From contig JBBPUQ010000002.1 in the NCBI GenBank assembly GCA_038501195.1, positions 4,789,001 through 4,853,000 on the forward strand: DNA of 64,000 nucleotides. The letters run 5' to 3'. This document shows positions 22,491 through 32,974 of the stretch, piece by piece (positions within the stretch are counted from its first letter, which is position 1; each line of letters starts with the position of its first letter). A model generated the notes under the pieces. That model did not search any database and was not told the origin of the DNA. It saw only the letters and a program-made list of their open reading frames with translations. This stretch comes from Nemania diffusa (lineage: Eukaryota; Ascomycota; Sordariomycetes; Xylariales; Xylariaceae). Position numbers and translations under genes: made by a program.

Positions 22491-23261
22491 GACGAGGCAT
22501 CGGTATTATCAAGAGCCCCAGGAACAACTTGCGATAAGTCTACAGTTGCAAGGCCAATGAGGACGCGAGAGGGGTAAGCAATAATATCGCTTACGCATAC
22601 ATATGGCGAAGTACCTCATCACGTGGTAGCTGGGGGCAAGACTACTCTCATCCTAATTGGTTGAATATCGGGTATTATTTGATAAAGAACTTCCAGCTGC
22701 AAATGAATCGGCGTGTCAGTAACTGTTCGCAAGGCATTCCTCGATTTTCTAGACAAGTGCCGACTAAAGCGGGTAGGGTAGATCATTGCGACGCTCTAGT
22801 TACTCGAATCAATCTTGGCTTCATCGAACACTCCGTGCATGCGGAGATGCACTCACTTGGCACCGAAGACACGGCAATCCAAATGCTAACCAAGGGCTCG
22901 ACCGCTTCATTAAATTCGAAGTAGTCAACGTTGACTTGTGATCTCAAAGCTCTTTATCGCTTTTTAATCTTGTTGAATCTTCAAGACCCTATTCACCTTT
23001 CAATGGTTCCGAGAGTCCTTCAAGCTCCCTCAGCGCGTGAGCATCGACAGGGCTTTTGAGCTAACACTGTTTCATATCGTAGGTTAACTAGCAACTAACC
23101 ATGCTCGAGGACGAACACTATCGCGATGGACCCCTGACAGTCTCCAATAGGCTTAGGTGATCTACATCTAGTCAGAGCCAGGATGGCTTAGATAGGCCTT
23201 ACCTGTTCGGACATGCAAATTACTTACTTATCCCACCACTATTGTTGTCATTCTTTTCACA
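22491..23261. other. Divergent intergenic region between NLR and kinase-like gene
   Basis: 770 bp between two divergently oriented genes (HET-NLR to the left, kinase-like to the right), so it probably carries both promoters. An 87-codon plus-strand ORF at 22661 has no recognisable domain and is not annotated. No clear TATA box is seen. Confidence 0.45.
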
Positions 23262-24107
23262 ATGGTACCATCTATCACAAAATCGACTGACTTCGCCCAC
23301 GTCTCTGAGGAATTTGACTCGGAGACCGGCGAATTTGAATACACCATGTTTGCTATTGTCGACTTAGACGATGCTATCTACTACTGCGAGCTCCCTACCC
23401 GCAAAGCTGAAGTCTCTTTTCAGCAAGTTACAGCTTCGCTTAAGCCGATCCCCTTTTGCGAGGCATTCCCAGAGTGGCCATTGCCTAACGGGGCCAACGC
23501 CAAACGGCTTACGCAGGCTCCGTTGTTGGCAGCAGGTAACAATGCTCGCCTTTTCATCAAGCGACCTTGTCTCCCGAAGTACGACGTGGCCATCCGGTAC
23601 AAACAAGTGCACTTCCTGGCCCAAAACTTATTAGCAGAGGCATACGCCATGGAATGTTTGTCCAAGCACCCGCATCCCAATATCATCCGGTACCACGGCT
23701 GCCGTTCCCAGGGAAGATATCTAACTGGAATCGTGCTGGATCATTATTCATACACCCTAAAGGATTACTTGAAACAAGCGGCCGTTATAATTGACAACAA
23801 AGTATTCATGAGCGCGCTTGAGTCCGCTATAAATCACCTACATTCTATTGGCTGGGCGCACAACGACCTCAACCCGACGAACGTGATGATTAACGACTCG
23901 GGAATAGGCGGAGCAATGCCTATTGTGATCGACTTTGGCTCTGCTCGCGAGGTTGGCATGCTACTAGGGACGTCCCGGGGCACGCCTGGTTGGTACGATG
24001 GTAGGATCGAGGATTACACAATCTCTAAGAAGGAAAATGATATGTTTGCACTAAAGAAAATGCGGGAATGGTTGGATAGGCCAACTTTCAGTGATGAAGA
24101 AGATTAG
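23262..24107 (+). CDS. Fungal protein-kinase-like protein
   Basis: A single exon encoding 281 residues. A variable N-terminal part (1-90) precedes a short kinase fold. FIKRP with Lys100 is the likely ATP lysine. Glu126 in AEAYAMECL is the likely helix-C partner. The catalytic loop is AHNDLNPTNVM (HND at 200-202 instead of HRD), and IDFGSA carries the DFG at 224-226. GTSRGTPGW resembles an activation/P+1 segment. The C-lobe is truncated, and no glycine-rich loop is recognisable. This matches a large fungal accessory family of small kinase-like proteins with HND-type loops. Activity is possible, since K, E, D and D are present, but unproven. It lies 640 bp upstream of, and in the same direction as, an NB-ARC/TPR gene, which suggests a link with recognition or signalling. 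Confidence 0.75.
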   Translation: MVPSITKSTDFAHVSEEFDSETGEFEYTMFAIVDLDDAIYYCELPTRKAEVSFQQVTASLKPIPFCEAFPEWPLPNGANAKRLTQAPLLAAGNNARLFIKRPCLPKYDVAIRYKQVHFLAQNLLAEAYAMECLSKHPHPNIIRYHGCRSQGRYLTGIVLDHYSYTLKDYLKQAAVIIDNKVFMSALESAINHLHSIGWAHNDLNPTNVMINDSGIGGAMPIVIDFGSAREVGMLLGTSRGTPGWYDGRIEDYTISKKENDMFALKKMREWLDRPTFSDEED

Positions 24108-24747
24108 TTAATTAACAGGAGCTAGTATTCTAGGACTGGCTCAATAGCCGTATCTCAAATGCCCTTGATCTTCAAGTCTATCTGCTAGGTCGATTTACCC
24201 CCATTTATACATTCGCTTAATATGATGAGATCGATGAAGTAGGTACAAGGTAGACACTCTGACTCGTCATTAATGTATAAACCAATGACTTATCTCCCTT
24301 GCACACTGATTGCCACTTATGCAGGATTCTGTAGCACAGCAGTCTAGAATGTCTCACTTCGTGTCATGGTCCCATATATAAGACCTGCAAATAGCCAAGG
24401 CTCCCACCTCAACATTCTACTTTTACTCTTCATCAGTTTTCTTGTAGTCTAACGTTGCAGTTCTGTTCTGTGAGACTTCGATTTCGTGTTCGCCCTTTTA
24501 TCCATGGAACCAGCACACACACAGCCTTATTACCAAGTCTGTCCTAAGACCATAAAGGAGAGGGGTTCTAAACATCTTCAAACTTGAGAATTCACCACCA
24601 TCTACGTAACATTTGATTCTTCGTGTGTCTCGGGAAGCAAGCCACAATCTAGTTAATTTAACTTCAGGGAATAGTCTAACAGTCATCTAAAACGGTGCCT
24701 ATCGCAATATTGACGACGCTATCAGACACACTAGGAAAGTTGCGAAA
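24108..24747. other. Promoter region of the second NLR gene
   Basis: 640 bp with a TATA element at 24375 followed by a C/T-rich stretch resembling a start-site region, so the leader of the next gene would be about 340 nt. A 28-codon ORF starts at ATG 24504 and could be a uORF or a remnant first exon. No larger ORF is supported. Confidence 0.45.
24375..24382 (+). promoter_or_regulatory. TATA box upstream of NB-ARC/TPR gene
   Basis: TATATAAG lies about 370 bp before ATG 24748, followed after about 25 bp by CTCCCACCTCAAC and a pyrimidine-rich tract, typical of fungal transcription starts. Confidence 0.4.
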
Positions 24748-27277
24748 ATGACAGAGAGACAGGCTCGTACCACAGCCGATATGGCAATCTTCCAACGCAT
24801 GTTATCCCTAGAAGGACCAAAGAAACAGGAAGATGTCGATTTGCCCTGCAATAATATTCCTATTTCTGAAAACAACCAATTATTCGGCCGTGGAGAAATT
24901 TTGCAGAAGCTAGAGGATCACCTAAAACCTGCTGACACAAACAGTGGTCTTTCATCAGTCGCGCTATATGGGCTCGGAGGAATCGGTAAAACACAGATTG
25001 CTCTTGCATATGCATACAAAAAGCTCGAAGAGCTTGATGCGGTGTTTTGGATAGAAGCTGACAACGAGTTCTCTATGCAACAGAGCTTCAGTTGCATTGC
25101 GCTTGATGCTCTCAAGATTCCTAAAGCACAGCCCCAATACCACCAGGAAAATATGATACTGGTAATAGATTGGCTGCAAAAAACGAGTAAGCTAATAGAA
25201 TAGCACATCGTCACCTATCTTATATTGACTATATTAGCGTCGAAGTGGTTACTCATCTTCGATAATGTCGATAGTCACCGTGTTATCGAGAACCTTTGGC
25301 CGATATCGAAGCATGGAGCCATTATCGTCACGACTCGAGAAGACGGCGTCGCTACGCTTCCTATCGACATAGGAATCGAGGTTAATGAGTTCGATGTTAG
25401 CGAAGGAGCCAAGTTCATGCTGTTCATGAGTCCAAAAAGACGGCGTACAGCTGAGGAAGGGGCAGCTGCTCATCGGATAGCGGATAAATTAGGGGGGTTG
25501 CCCCTCGCACTCAGCCAAATGGCTGCCTTGATCAACGCGAAGAACTATACAATGGAAGATTTTGAAGCCATCTACGACAAACATGATCAAGGCGTTCCTA
25601 AGCAGACGGAGATTGGTTGGAAACCCCTCCGTCACGACCATGTCCTTGATACAGTATGGCAGATCTCTTTCAGTACTTTAGGAGATGGGGCCCGCGCCTG
25701 TCTTGGAGTCTTGAGCCTCTTAGCCCCAGACTCAGTCCCTGCGAAATTGTTTGAAACCAGCGATTGTGAGTGTTTACCTCCGATCCTCTCGTTTTGCAAA
25801 GATGAACTAAGGTAAGGTTGATAACTCTCGAATATTTTCTGGCTCTGTACTTTAGACGCCCTCAAAGAATATTAAAGCATTATTTAGTCTCGTCGAGGTC
25901 TTCGAAGAATTATCGCATCATTCTTTACTGCGGAGAAACATTGACAACACCATGTTACGAATTCATCGCCTAGTGCAGTCCGAATTTCGAGCAAGAATGG
26001 AAAATCCTCAAGAGAATTTCAACGCTACGGTTAGGTTGCTTTTGGGAAAATTCCCGTCTCAACGATCTAGTAAGTTCAACGACGAGGCATGGCTCACAGT
26101 CGAGCGCTATATTCCGCAAGTTCTTGCACTTGCAAAGAATTACAACGAGTCTCAGTCAAAACCAAATGCTCTCCAACCTAACATGGACTTCGTGAGTCTC
26201 CTTGGCTATGCTGCTAAGTATGAATCAAGGCTTATATCCGTTAGTAAAATCAAACTAACATTTTCTTAGTGCCATTCACGACAATGACATCGATGGTGCC
26301 GGTCCAATCTTCCTTGATACTGCCAGTGCCGCGTACGCGTTGTGCCCAGAAGAGGAGCAGGATCAGCTCTTGTGGTCTCTAATCCAATACCTGCAGTGCA
26401 TACGTCATTTCTGCACTGGTGAGTTCCTCGAATCTGAAAGAGAGATGACAAAATGCCTTGAAATCCGGCAATGTTTGCTTCCGGCCGATCATTTACTCGT
26501 CGCCCTTGCATATGTTGGGATCGGTCAGGCTGTTGGGGCACAAGGCCGATACCTGGAGGGCCTTGAGTGGTTACAAAAAGGGGGCGAGATTCTGAAGGGG
26601 CCGGCCCCAAGGAAAATTGCTTGGGGTTATAATACCTCGAGGAATTTATACTGTATGGGAAGATTTGAAGACGCTGAAAAGCTACTGAGGGAAGCTTTTG
26701 ACTTGGCCAAAGCGACGCAAGGCTGGTATAATCAGGCTTAGTACGTGACTGTGACTAGATGCCAACTTTCCAATCCTTTCGTACTAACCTTACTTAGCGG
26801 CTACCTCACATTCGCGTCGCTCCGCACACGGATGAACCAACTTGACGCTGCAAAAGACTATGTCGATAAAGCTCAATCAATCCTCCAGACATCCGGCAGT
26901 GCTGCTCGTTTCAGCTGGTTGAGCTCCTACTGTGCATATCGAGCTGGCGTTGTGGCAATACTTCAAGGCCGCACCGAAGATGCCATGTAAGATTCCGCCT
27001 TACCAGCTTAGACAATAAGAGCTAACGACCTAACAGTAGACAATCGGAAATGTCAGTTGCCATTGGGAAATTAGTGAAGCTGCCAAAGGGCATACTTTGT
27101 CGTTCCATTCACGCTTACTCAAAAGCGCTCGGCATGGATCCCTCAAGACAAGAGGAATCTGAGGTGCAGCGCGCAGAGGCCCGACAGCTGAGGTCGCAAC
27201 TACCTGACGGTGGTGGAAACCTTGATGACGAGAGTGATGCTGCATTTGAGCGGCTGGTGAAAATGGACCAACGCTAA
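24748..27277 (+). CDS. NB-ARC / DUF7779 / TPR protein (STAND NTPase)
   Basis: Six exons (24748-25186, 25238-25811, 25888-26217, 26270-26740, 26798-26986, 27037-27277) with GT-AG introns of 50-76 bp give 747 residues. NB-ARC motifs: P-loop GLGGIGKT (75-82), Walker B KWLLIFDNVD, GAIIVTTRE, and GGLPLALSQMA. A DUF7779-like segment follows (TVWQISFSTLGDGARACLG) and leads to IHRLVQSEFR in the winged-helix position. The C-terminal half is helical with TPR-like units (CMGRFEDAEKLL, AYVGIGQAVGAQGRYLEGLEWL). The N-terminus is short and no HET, HeLo, patatin or amyloid motif is seen. The frame reads back without a Met to an in-frame TAA at 24688, suggesting the original effector domain may have been lost. 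Probably cytoplasmic, in non-self recognition or cell-death signalling. Confidence 0.85.
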
Positions 27278-28305
27278 GTTATTCGCGGGATATAAGATTG
27301 CCTCAGCACCTATAGTTCACGGTCGCTTCATATCTCTTTGTCCGTAACATTGAATTCAAGCATCCAGTCGCTGAGCGACTTGAGTCAAGCATAGGCGATA
27401 TCATATGATTGGATTCAGAATGTGTCCAGAATAATATGTTTCTGTTCCAAGTGACCTGGCAAGTTTGTACTAGCAAAGATAGCCAAGATCTTGGCTATTC
27501 TAGCGTTAGCTAACCGGAACAGGCTAAGTATAAGCTGGCGGATTAGGCGGATTAGATCAACCGCATACATATCTGATTGATAAGATTGATCTACTTAGGT
27601 CATATTCTATGCGTTATTCCTATAGACCTACTACGTAGGTATATAAGTGTGTAATCCCATCAACATATCTATACCAGTCGGGGCAGCGAAGCGAATCAAG
27701 ACATGTTTTTACTACTCTCCTATGTATCGTGTAATTCCTTACGTAATTATTTAATCGCATATATTCTTGAAATTGAGTGTATAAAAGGTAACTCTTGGCG
27801 ACCTTCTTAAACGGACATTGCTCGGTTCTTGCCTACGCTCAAAAGCTTTGGTTGTTAGCCTTTCAATTCAGCATGAAAATCAACTTACTAAGAGCACCGA
27901 GATAAAGTCTCCGTCTCCATCCTCTGCGTATATACACGTTTTTCAGTCAACTTGTGACAAATGTAGGATTAGGGATTAAATTAGATTTGGCCACAAAAAA
28001 GGGATAGGCCAACATAAGGGCTGCTCTGCTAATTCTGCCTACACGGAACGGCCGCTAATTGAAAATGGGGAATACAAGCGTCATTTGTAGACTACCATAG
28101 TTTCTAAACCAAACTAGACTGTTTTGCTTCATTTTGCTACTACCCTTCGTGCTGCAGCAGCTCTTTTCTAATGACGACTAGCAGCGACTACCCTACCATG
28201 CAGGTTACATATGGTGTAGGGGATTGTATTTGAGGACTCCGAGCCTTCAAGTCTCGAAGTCTCCCATGCTAGCTACTCATCATTTGCATAGAGCATCTGG
28301 CCTAC
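27278..28305. other. Intergenic region
   Basis: About 1.0 kb between the NLR gene and the convergent RidA gene. No ORF is worth reporting. Short TA-rich stretches such as ACGTAGGTATATAAG near 27633 could be spurious TATA elements. Confidence 0.5.
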
Positions 28306-28945
28306 TCAAGGAAGAGCAATGCATTCAATCTCCACATCGACGTTCTTCGGGAGCGTCTTAACAGCGACACAGCTGCGGGCAGGCTTGTGAGTGAGCCACT
28401 TTGCGTATTCCTCGTTCATCTCGGCAAAAGAGCTCATATCAGCCAAGAAGATGTTCACCTTGACGACCCTGTCGAGCCCAGAGCCGGCCTCGGTCAAGAC
28501 AGCCTTCAGATTCTTAAAGACCTGGGCCGTCTGTTCGGTAATAGAGCCCTGAATGAGGTTGCCCGCAGAGTCCATAGGGATTGAACCCGAGCAGTAGATG
28601 GCTGTGGGCGTCTTGATGGCGTGAGACTGTTTTCAACGTCATGTCAGACAAAATAGAACGACAAGACCGGGGGCATTGAAAGTCATACGTAAGGGCCCGC
28701 GGCTACATAGTTTCGTTAGTCAATTAGTATTCACTGCCTAGGGTTAAGACTCAATACTCACGGGGAGCCGCATCTTTGCTGAAAACCGGAGTCATGTCGG
28801 CCATTGTGCGAATTGGCGTGAAGGTCGTAAAATAAGGGAGTCGGGACGCTGGAAAAGGATGTACAAGACGGTGTATTGATTTTATCAGCCGCGAAGAGGT
28901 AAATAGAGCTCTGTGAGGAATTGACATAGTACGGAGACTGTTCAT
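28306..28945 (-). CDS. RidA/YjgF/UK114 family enamine/imine deaminase
   Basis: Three exons (28945-28762, a 14-nt exon 28702-28689, and 28626-28306) encode 172 residues from the first ATG. The RidA core follows the second in-frame start (MADMTPVF, ATG at 28804): PAGPYSHAIKT, then YCSGSIPMD, the SITEQTAQVFKNL helix, VVKVNIFLADM, and the closing region ARSCVAV, VDVEIECIALP. The invariant Arg (PARSCV) and Glu (VEIEC) are present. The family hydrolyses reactive enamines/imines from PLP enzymes and forms trimers. Residues 1-47 are rich in Arg/Ser/His without acidic residues, a plausible mitochondrial presequence. The two starts could give mitochondrial and cytosolic forms, matching the roles of yeast Mmf1 and Hmf1. 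All splice sites are GT-AG and in frame. Confidence 0.9.
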
Positions 28946-30106
28946 ATGTAAAAATTGACGTAAGTTGACGACGCTATACGTGCACGTTTGGGGGGTTCAT
29001 TGGCCGTTGTCGGACATTCATTTAGAACATGCCCTTAGGGGTGGGGCTCGACCTGGTCTTGTATATTCCCCCCTAGCTTCCCTAGGCAAGTACTTAGCCT
29101 AGATAGGTATATATGATGTAGCCCTACCTATGCGTAAACTTCAATAAAGCTTCTACATATACCTAGGTAAGTTTAGGTGACCAGAAATCTTGAAGTCTCG
29201 TACATCGATCTAGGTGCTTGTACAAGTAAGCATATATATAATATAAAGAAATAAAATTGAATATTGGGATTTTAATGCATGGCATAGGCAATAACTCCCA
29301 CTATCAATTGGTACAGTACCTAGGTAGTTAGGAGTGGCAGTGATTGCCTGATGCTAAAAAAAAAGTACCAGAGATGCATCAAGTGTTATCGATAATGCGA
29401 GGTTAGGACTCTCCCCCAATCATGGTAGATATACAGTACCTACTGTGGACAACTCGAATTAATGCTGTACCACATACCTGCAGTCCATACAACAGCTTGA
29501 CAATATTGGGACAAAGCTGAGTAGGACATACATTCGTATAGGGGTTGTCGCCAAGTGGCCAGATCTGAGAAGATTACCAAACCTAAATTAGTCCTAGTGT
29601 TACACGCAGGGCCGCGCTGGGAATTTAGCGTCTTAGGTAATCAATCAGGAGAGCTAACGAGCATCATCGATTCAACTTGGACACCGTAATATATTGCACC
29701 TCTTAGGATCTACACTAATTCCCCAGCTCGCGGCTGACCACAACCAACCAGAACAATCCGCGACCGCATCGAGGTCTCTGGATTGACTGCACACCTTCTT
29801 TTTGTTTTCCTGTAAGTGCCTATTCTATTCTACAGTCACGACATGGCAGTGCTCTCCGCCGGGAGGAGTGCAGCAGCTTACGAGTGCCTTTCGACTCTCG
29901 GACAAGGACCGAGGAAGAGACACACAACACGTAGACGGTAGCGTTGGTAGCTACTTGGTCCTCGTGCACTGCTCGCCTCTTGCTTGGCCCGACTACTCTC
30001 TTTCGTGGAGGAAGACGATGTTGACTAACAATTACTTCTCCCATCTCTGCTAGTTCTATATCTCTTCTTCGTATCCCCTTTTACACTTCTGACGGCTTCC
30101 TCCACC
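28946..30106. other. Divergent promoter region between RidA and Pmt4 genes
   Basis: About 1.16 kb with two exact TACCTAGGTA palindromes (29160-29169 and 29317-29326) and other CTAGGTA-like pieces. The last 130 bp before the Pmt4 ATG are C/T-rich, as usual for fungal leaders. The ORF at 29802-30053 has no domain and is not annotated. Confidence 0.5.
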
Positions 30107-32576
30107 ATGTCGACTCCGCAGGGAAGTCTGCGCCAGCGCAATGTTGCCGGCACTTCAAAGAAGAAGGCCGGAGCTGCTGCTGGCGTCGACTCGGATACCG
30201 ACGTTGTCCCCGGCCCAGCTCGAAAGCCGGCTACATCTAACTCTGAGCTGAGTTATCGAATCGCCTTCTCCGTCATTACCGCCCTCGCCTTCATTACCCG
30301 TTTCTGGGGCATCAGCCACCCCAACGAGGTCGTGTTCGACGAAGTACATTTTGGCAAGGTAAGTTGGGCTCCATAGCCAACTTCCCCTCTTCCCTTGAGG
30401 CTGGTGATATTCGGAGACGGGAACCTTTGTCTAACCAATTCTTTCAAAATGTCTAGTTTGCCTCGTACTATCTCGAAAAGACCTACTTCTTCGACGTCCA
30501 CCCTCCTTTCGGAAAGCTCCTCTTCGCCCTGATGGGATGGCTTGTGGGCTACGATGGCCACTTCCACTTCGAGAACATCGGCGACTCTTACATCTCCAAC
30601 AAAGTCCCCTACGTCGCCTTCCGCGCGATGCCTGCTCTCCTCGGTTCCTTGACCGTCTCCGTTACCTTCTTGATCATGTGGGAGTCTGCCTACAGTCTGC
30701 CGGCTTGCATCGTTGCTGCCGGCCTTGTTCTTCTCGATAATGCGCATATTGGTCAGACGCGGCTCATACTGCTCGATGCTACGTTGGTATTGGCCATGGC
30801 CTGTTCTCTTCTATGCTACATCAAATTCTATAAGCTGAGGCATCAGGCGTTTAGTCCCAAATGGTGGAAATGGCTGATCCTCACCGGTTTTGCTCTGTCG
30901 TGCGATATTTCTACCAAATACGTTGGTCTATTTGCTTTCGTCACTATTGGTTCGGCAGTGATTATTGATCTCTGGGAACTATTGGACGTCAAGCGACCCG
31001 GAGGCGGGTTGAGTCTCCAACAGTTCGGATACCATTTCGCAGCTCGAGCTGTAGGCTTGATCATCCTCCCCTTCCTGTTCTACTTGTTCTGGTTCCAGGT
31101 CCACTTCGCTATCCTCACACGCTCTGGGCCCGGCGATGACTTCATGACGCCTGAGTTCCAGGAGACGCTTTCGGACAACGTCCTAACTGCCAATGCCATG
31201 ACCATCGACTATTACGATACCATAACTATTCGTCACAAGGAGACCAAGGCATTCCTGCACAGCCACGAAGCCACGTATCCTCTCCGATACGATGACGGCC
31301 GCGTCTCCAGTCAGGGTCAACAAGTCACCGGCTATCCGTACAACGACACTAATAACTACTGGCAAATACTACCGGTCGAGGATGACCATATCATGGAGCA
31401 TCACATCAAAAACCATGAGCTCGTTCGACTTCGTCACATAGTTACAGACACTATTCTTCTGTCCCATGATGTAGCGTCACCTTATTATCCCACTAACCAA
31501 GAATTCACTACCGTCTCTCTGGCTGATGCGTATGGGAGCCGTGCGGCCGATACTCTGTTCGAAGTCCGAATCGAGGGGGGCAAACAGAACCAAGAGTTCA
31601 AGAGCATTGCGAGCCACTTCAAACTCATTCATAATCCAAGCAAGGTGGCCATGTGGACACACACAAAGCCTCTGCCCGAATGGGGGCATAAACAACAGGA
31701 AATCAATGGAAATAAGCAAATTGCTCCTAGTTCCAATGTTTGGCTTGTTGAGGATGTACCTTCAGTCCCCGAGGACTCGCCTCGGCGTGTTAAAGAAGAG
31801 CGAAAGGTCAAAACACTGCCTTTCTTAAGGAAGTGGTTTGAGCTTCAACGCTCCATGTTTTGGCACAACAGCCAATTGACTAGCAGTCATCCGTATGCTA
31901 GCCAGCCGTACCAATGGCCATTCCTACTCCGAGGTGTGAGCTTTTGGACCCAGAACGATACACGCCAGCAAATTTACTTCCTCGGTAACCCCCTTGGTTG
32001 GTGGATCGCTAGCAGTTTGATTGCCGTGTACGCTGGCATCATCGGTGCCGACCAGGTTTCCCTTCGCCGTGGCATTGATGCCTTGGACCATCGTACGTAT
32101 AATCTAACGGTTTTCCTCACATTTTGATTCTAATAAGCATCACAGGCACTCGGTCAAGACTTTACAACTCGACAGGATTTTTCTTCCTTGCCTGGGCCAC
32201 GCATTACTTCCCGTTCTATCTCATGGGGCGTCAACTCTTCTTGCACCACTATCTACCCGCCCATCTAGCGTCGTGCCTTATTGTCGGTGCGCTACTAGAG
32301 TTTGTGTTTATCGCAGAACCTTCAGCCGAGGAGCCAAGCTACCAGGACGTCAAAACTGGCAAGAAGGCTGCCGGCCCTCAGCATCACATCACTGCCCGCG
32401 AGCGATTTGCTGGCCAGAGTATGGTACCATCATGGATCGCGTGCACTGTAATTCTCGCGATAGTCCTTGCTGGCTGGTACTTCTTCCTGCCTCTCACCTA
32501 CGGCTACCCAGGCTTGAGCGCAGAACAGGTTCTCCGACGAAAGTGGCTGGGATACGATCTTCACTTCGCCAAATAA
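30107..32576 (+). CDS. pmt4: Protein O-mannosyltransferase Pmt4
   Basis: Three exons (30107-30358, 30457-32092, 32146-32576; introns 98 and 53 bp) give 772 residues, close to yeast Pmt4. The enzyme transfers mannose from dolichyl-phosphate-mannose to Ser/Thr of secretory proteins in the ER. After a soluble N-terminus comes the first membrane span and the catalytic-loop motif VVFDEVHFGKFASYYLE with adjacent Asp-Glu, then DVHPPFGKLL. Several spans follow, then a lumenal MIR region (LHSHEATYPLRY, GQQVTGYPY, LRHIVTDT, WTHTKPLPEWG). HHYLPAHLASCL and the closing KWLGYDLHFAK resemble yeast Pmt4 (REWFDIELNFSK) rather than Pmt1/Pmt2. The start at 30107 follows a C-rich leader. The gene appears intact. 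Confidence 0.95.
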
Positions 32577-32974
32577 ATCAAGAATTAGTTAAGCTTTCGA
32601 GGATCTTTGCTGCATGATAGTATGAGAGCTTAGGTGTAGACGCCTTTGCCTAGTGTACGATTTCGGGTCATCTCAGGGGGGCGGGTTAAAAATGGATAGG
32701 TTGGTGTAATCTGATAGGGTGTAAAAGTCATTGCACGACACACATTTCATTTATTAGACAATAATCAAACTAGTACCTACTTTTAACGACCTCTATGCAC
32801 TGTTGCTCGTACTCAGTATCGGTGCCCATCAAGGGGCCCTACATGAGGTGGTAACTTCACTAATCAAACACTTACAACCCTTATTAAACATACACATGAC
32901 ATCAAAATTATGATGCATCTCACTTTCCCAATTCCTTCGCCTACAGATACGATCTGTACCAACGCAGAGCGAAC
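32577..32974. other. Convergent 3' region
   Basis: About 400 bp between the 3' ends of pmt4 (plus) and the prenylcysteine-oxidase-like gene (minus), containing both 3' UTRs. No gene is seen. Confidence 0.5.

Noticed and set aside
22661..22924. 87-codon plus-strand ORF between NLR and kinase-like genes
   Set aside because: No family resemblance and no conserved motif; treated as part of the divergent promoter.
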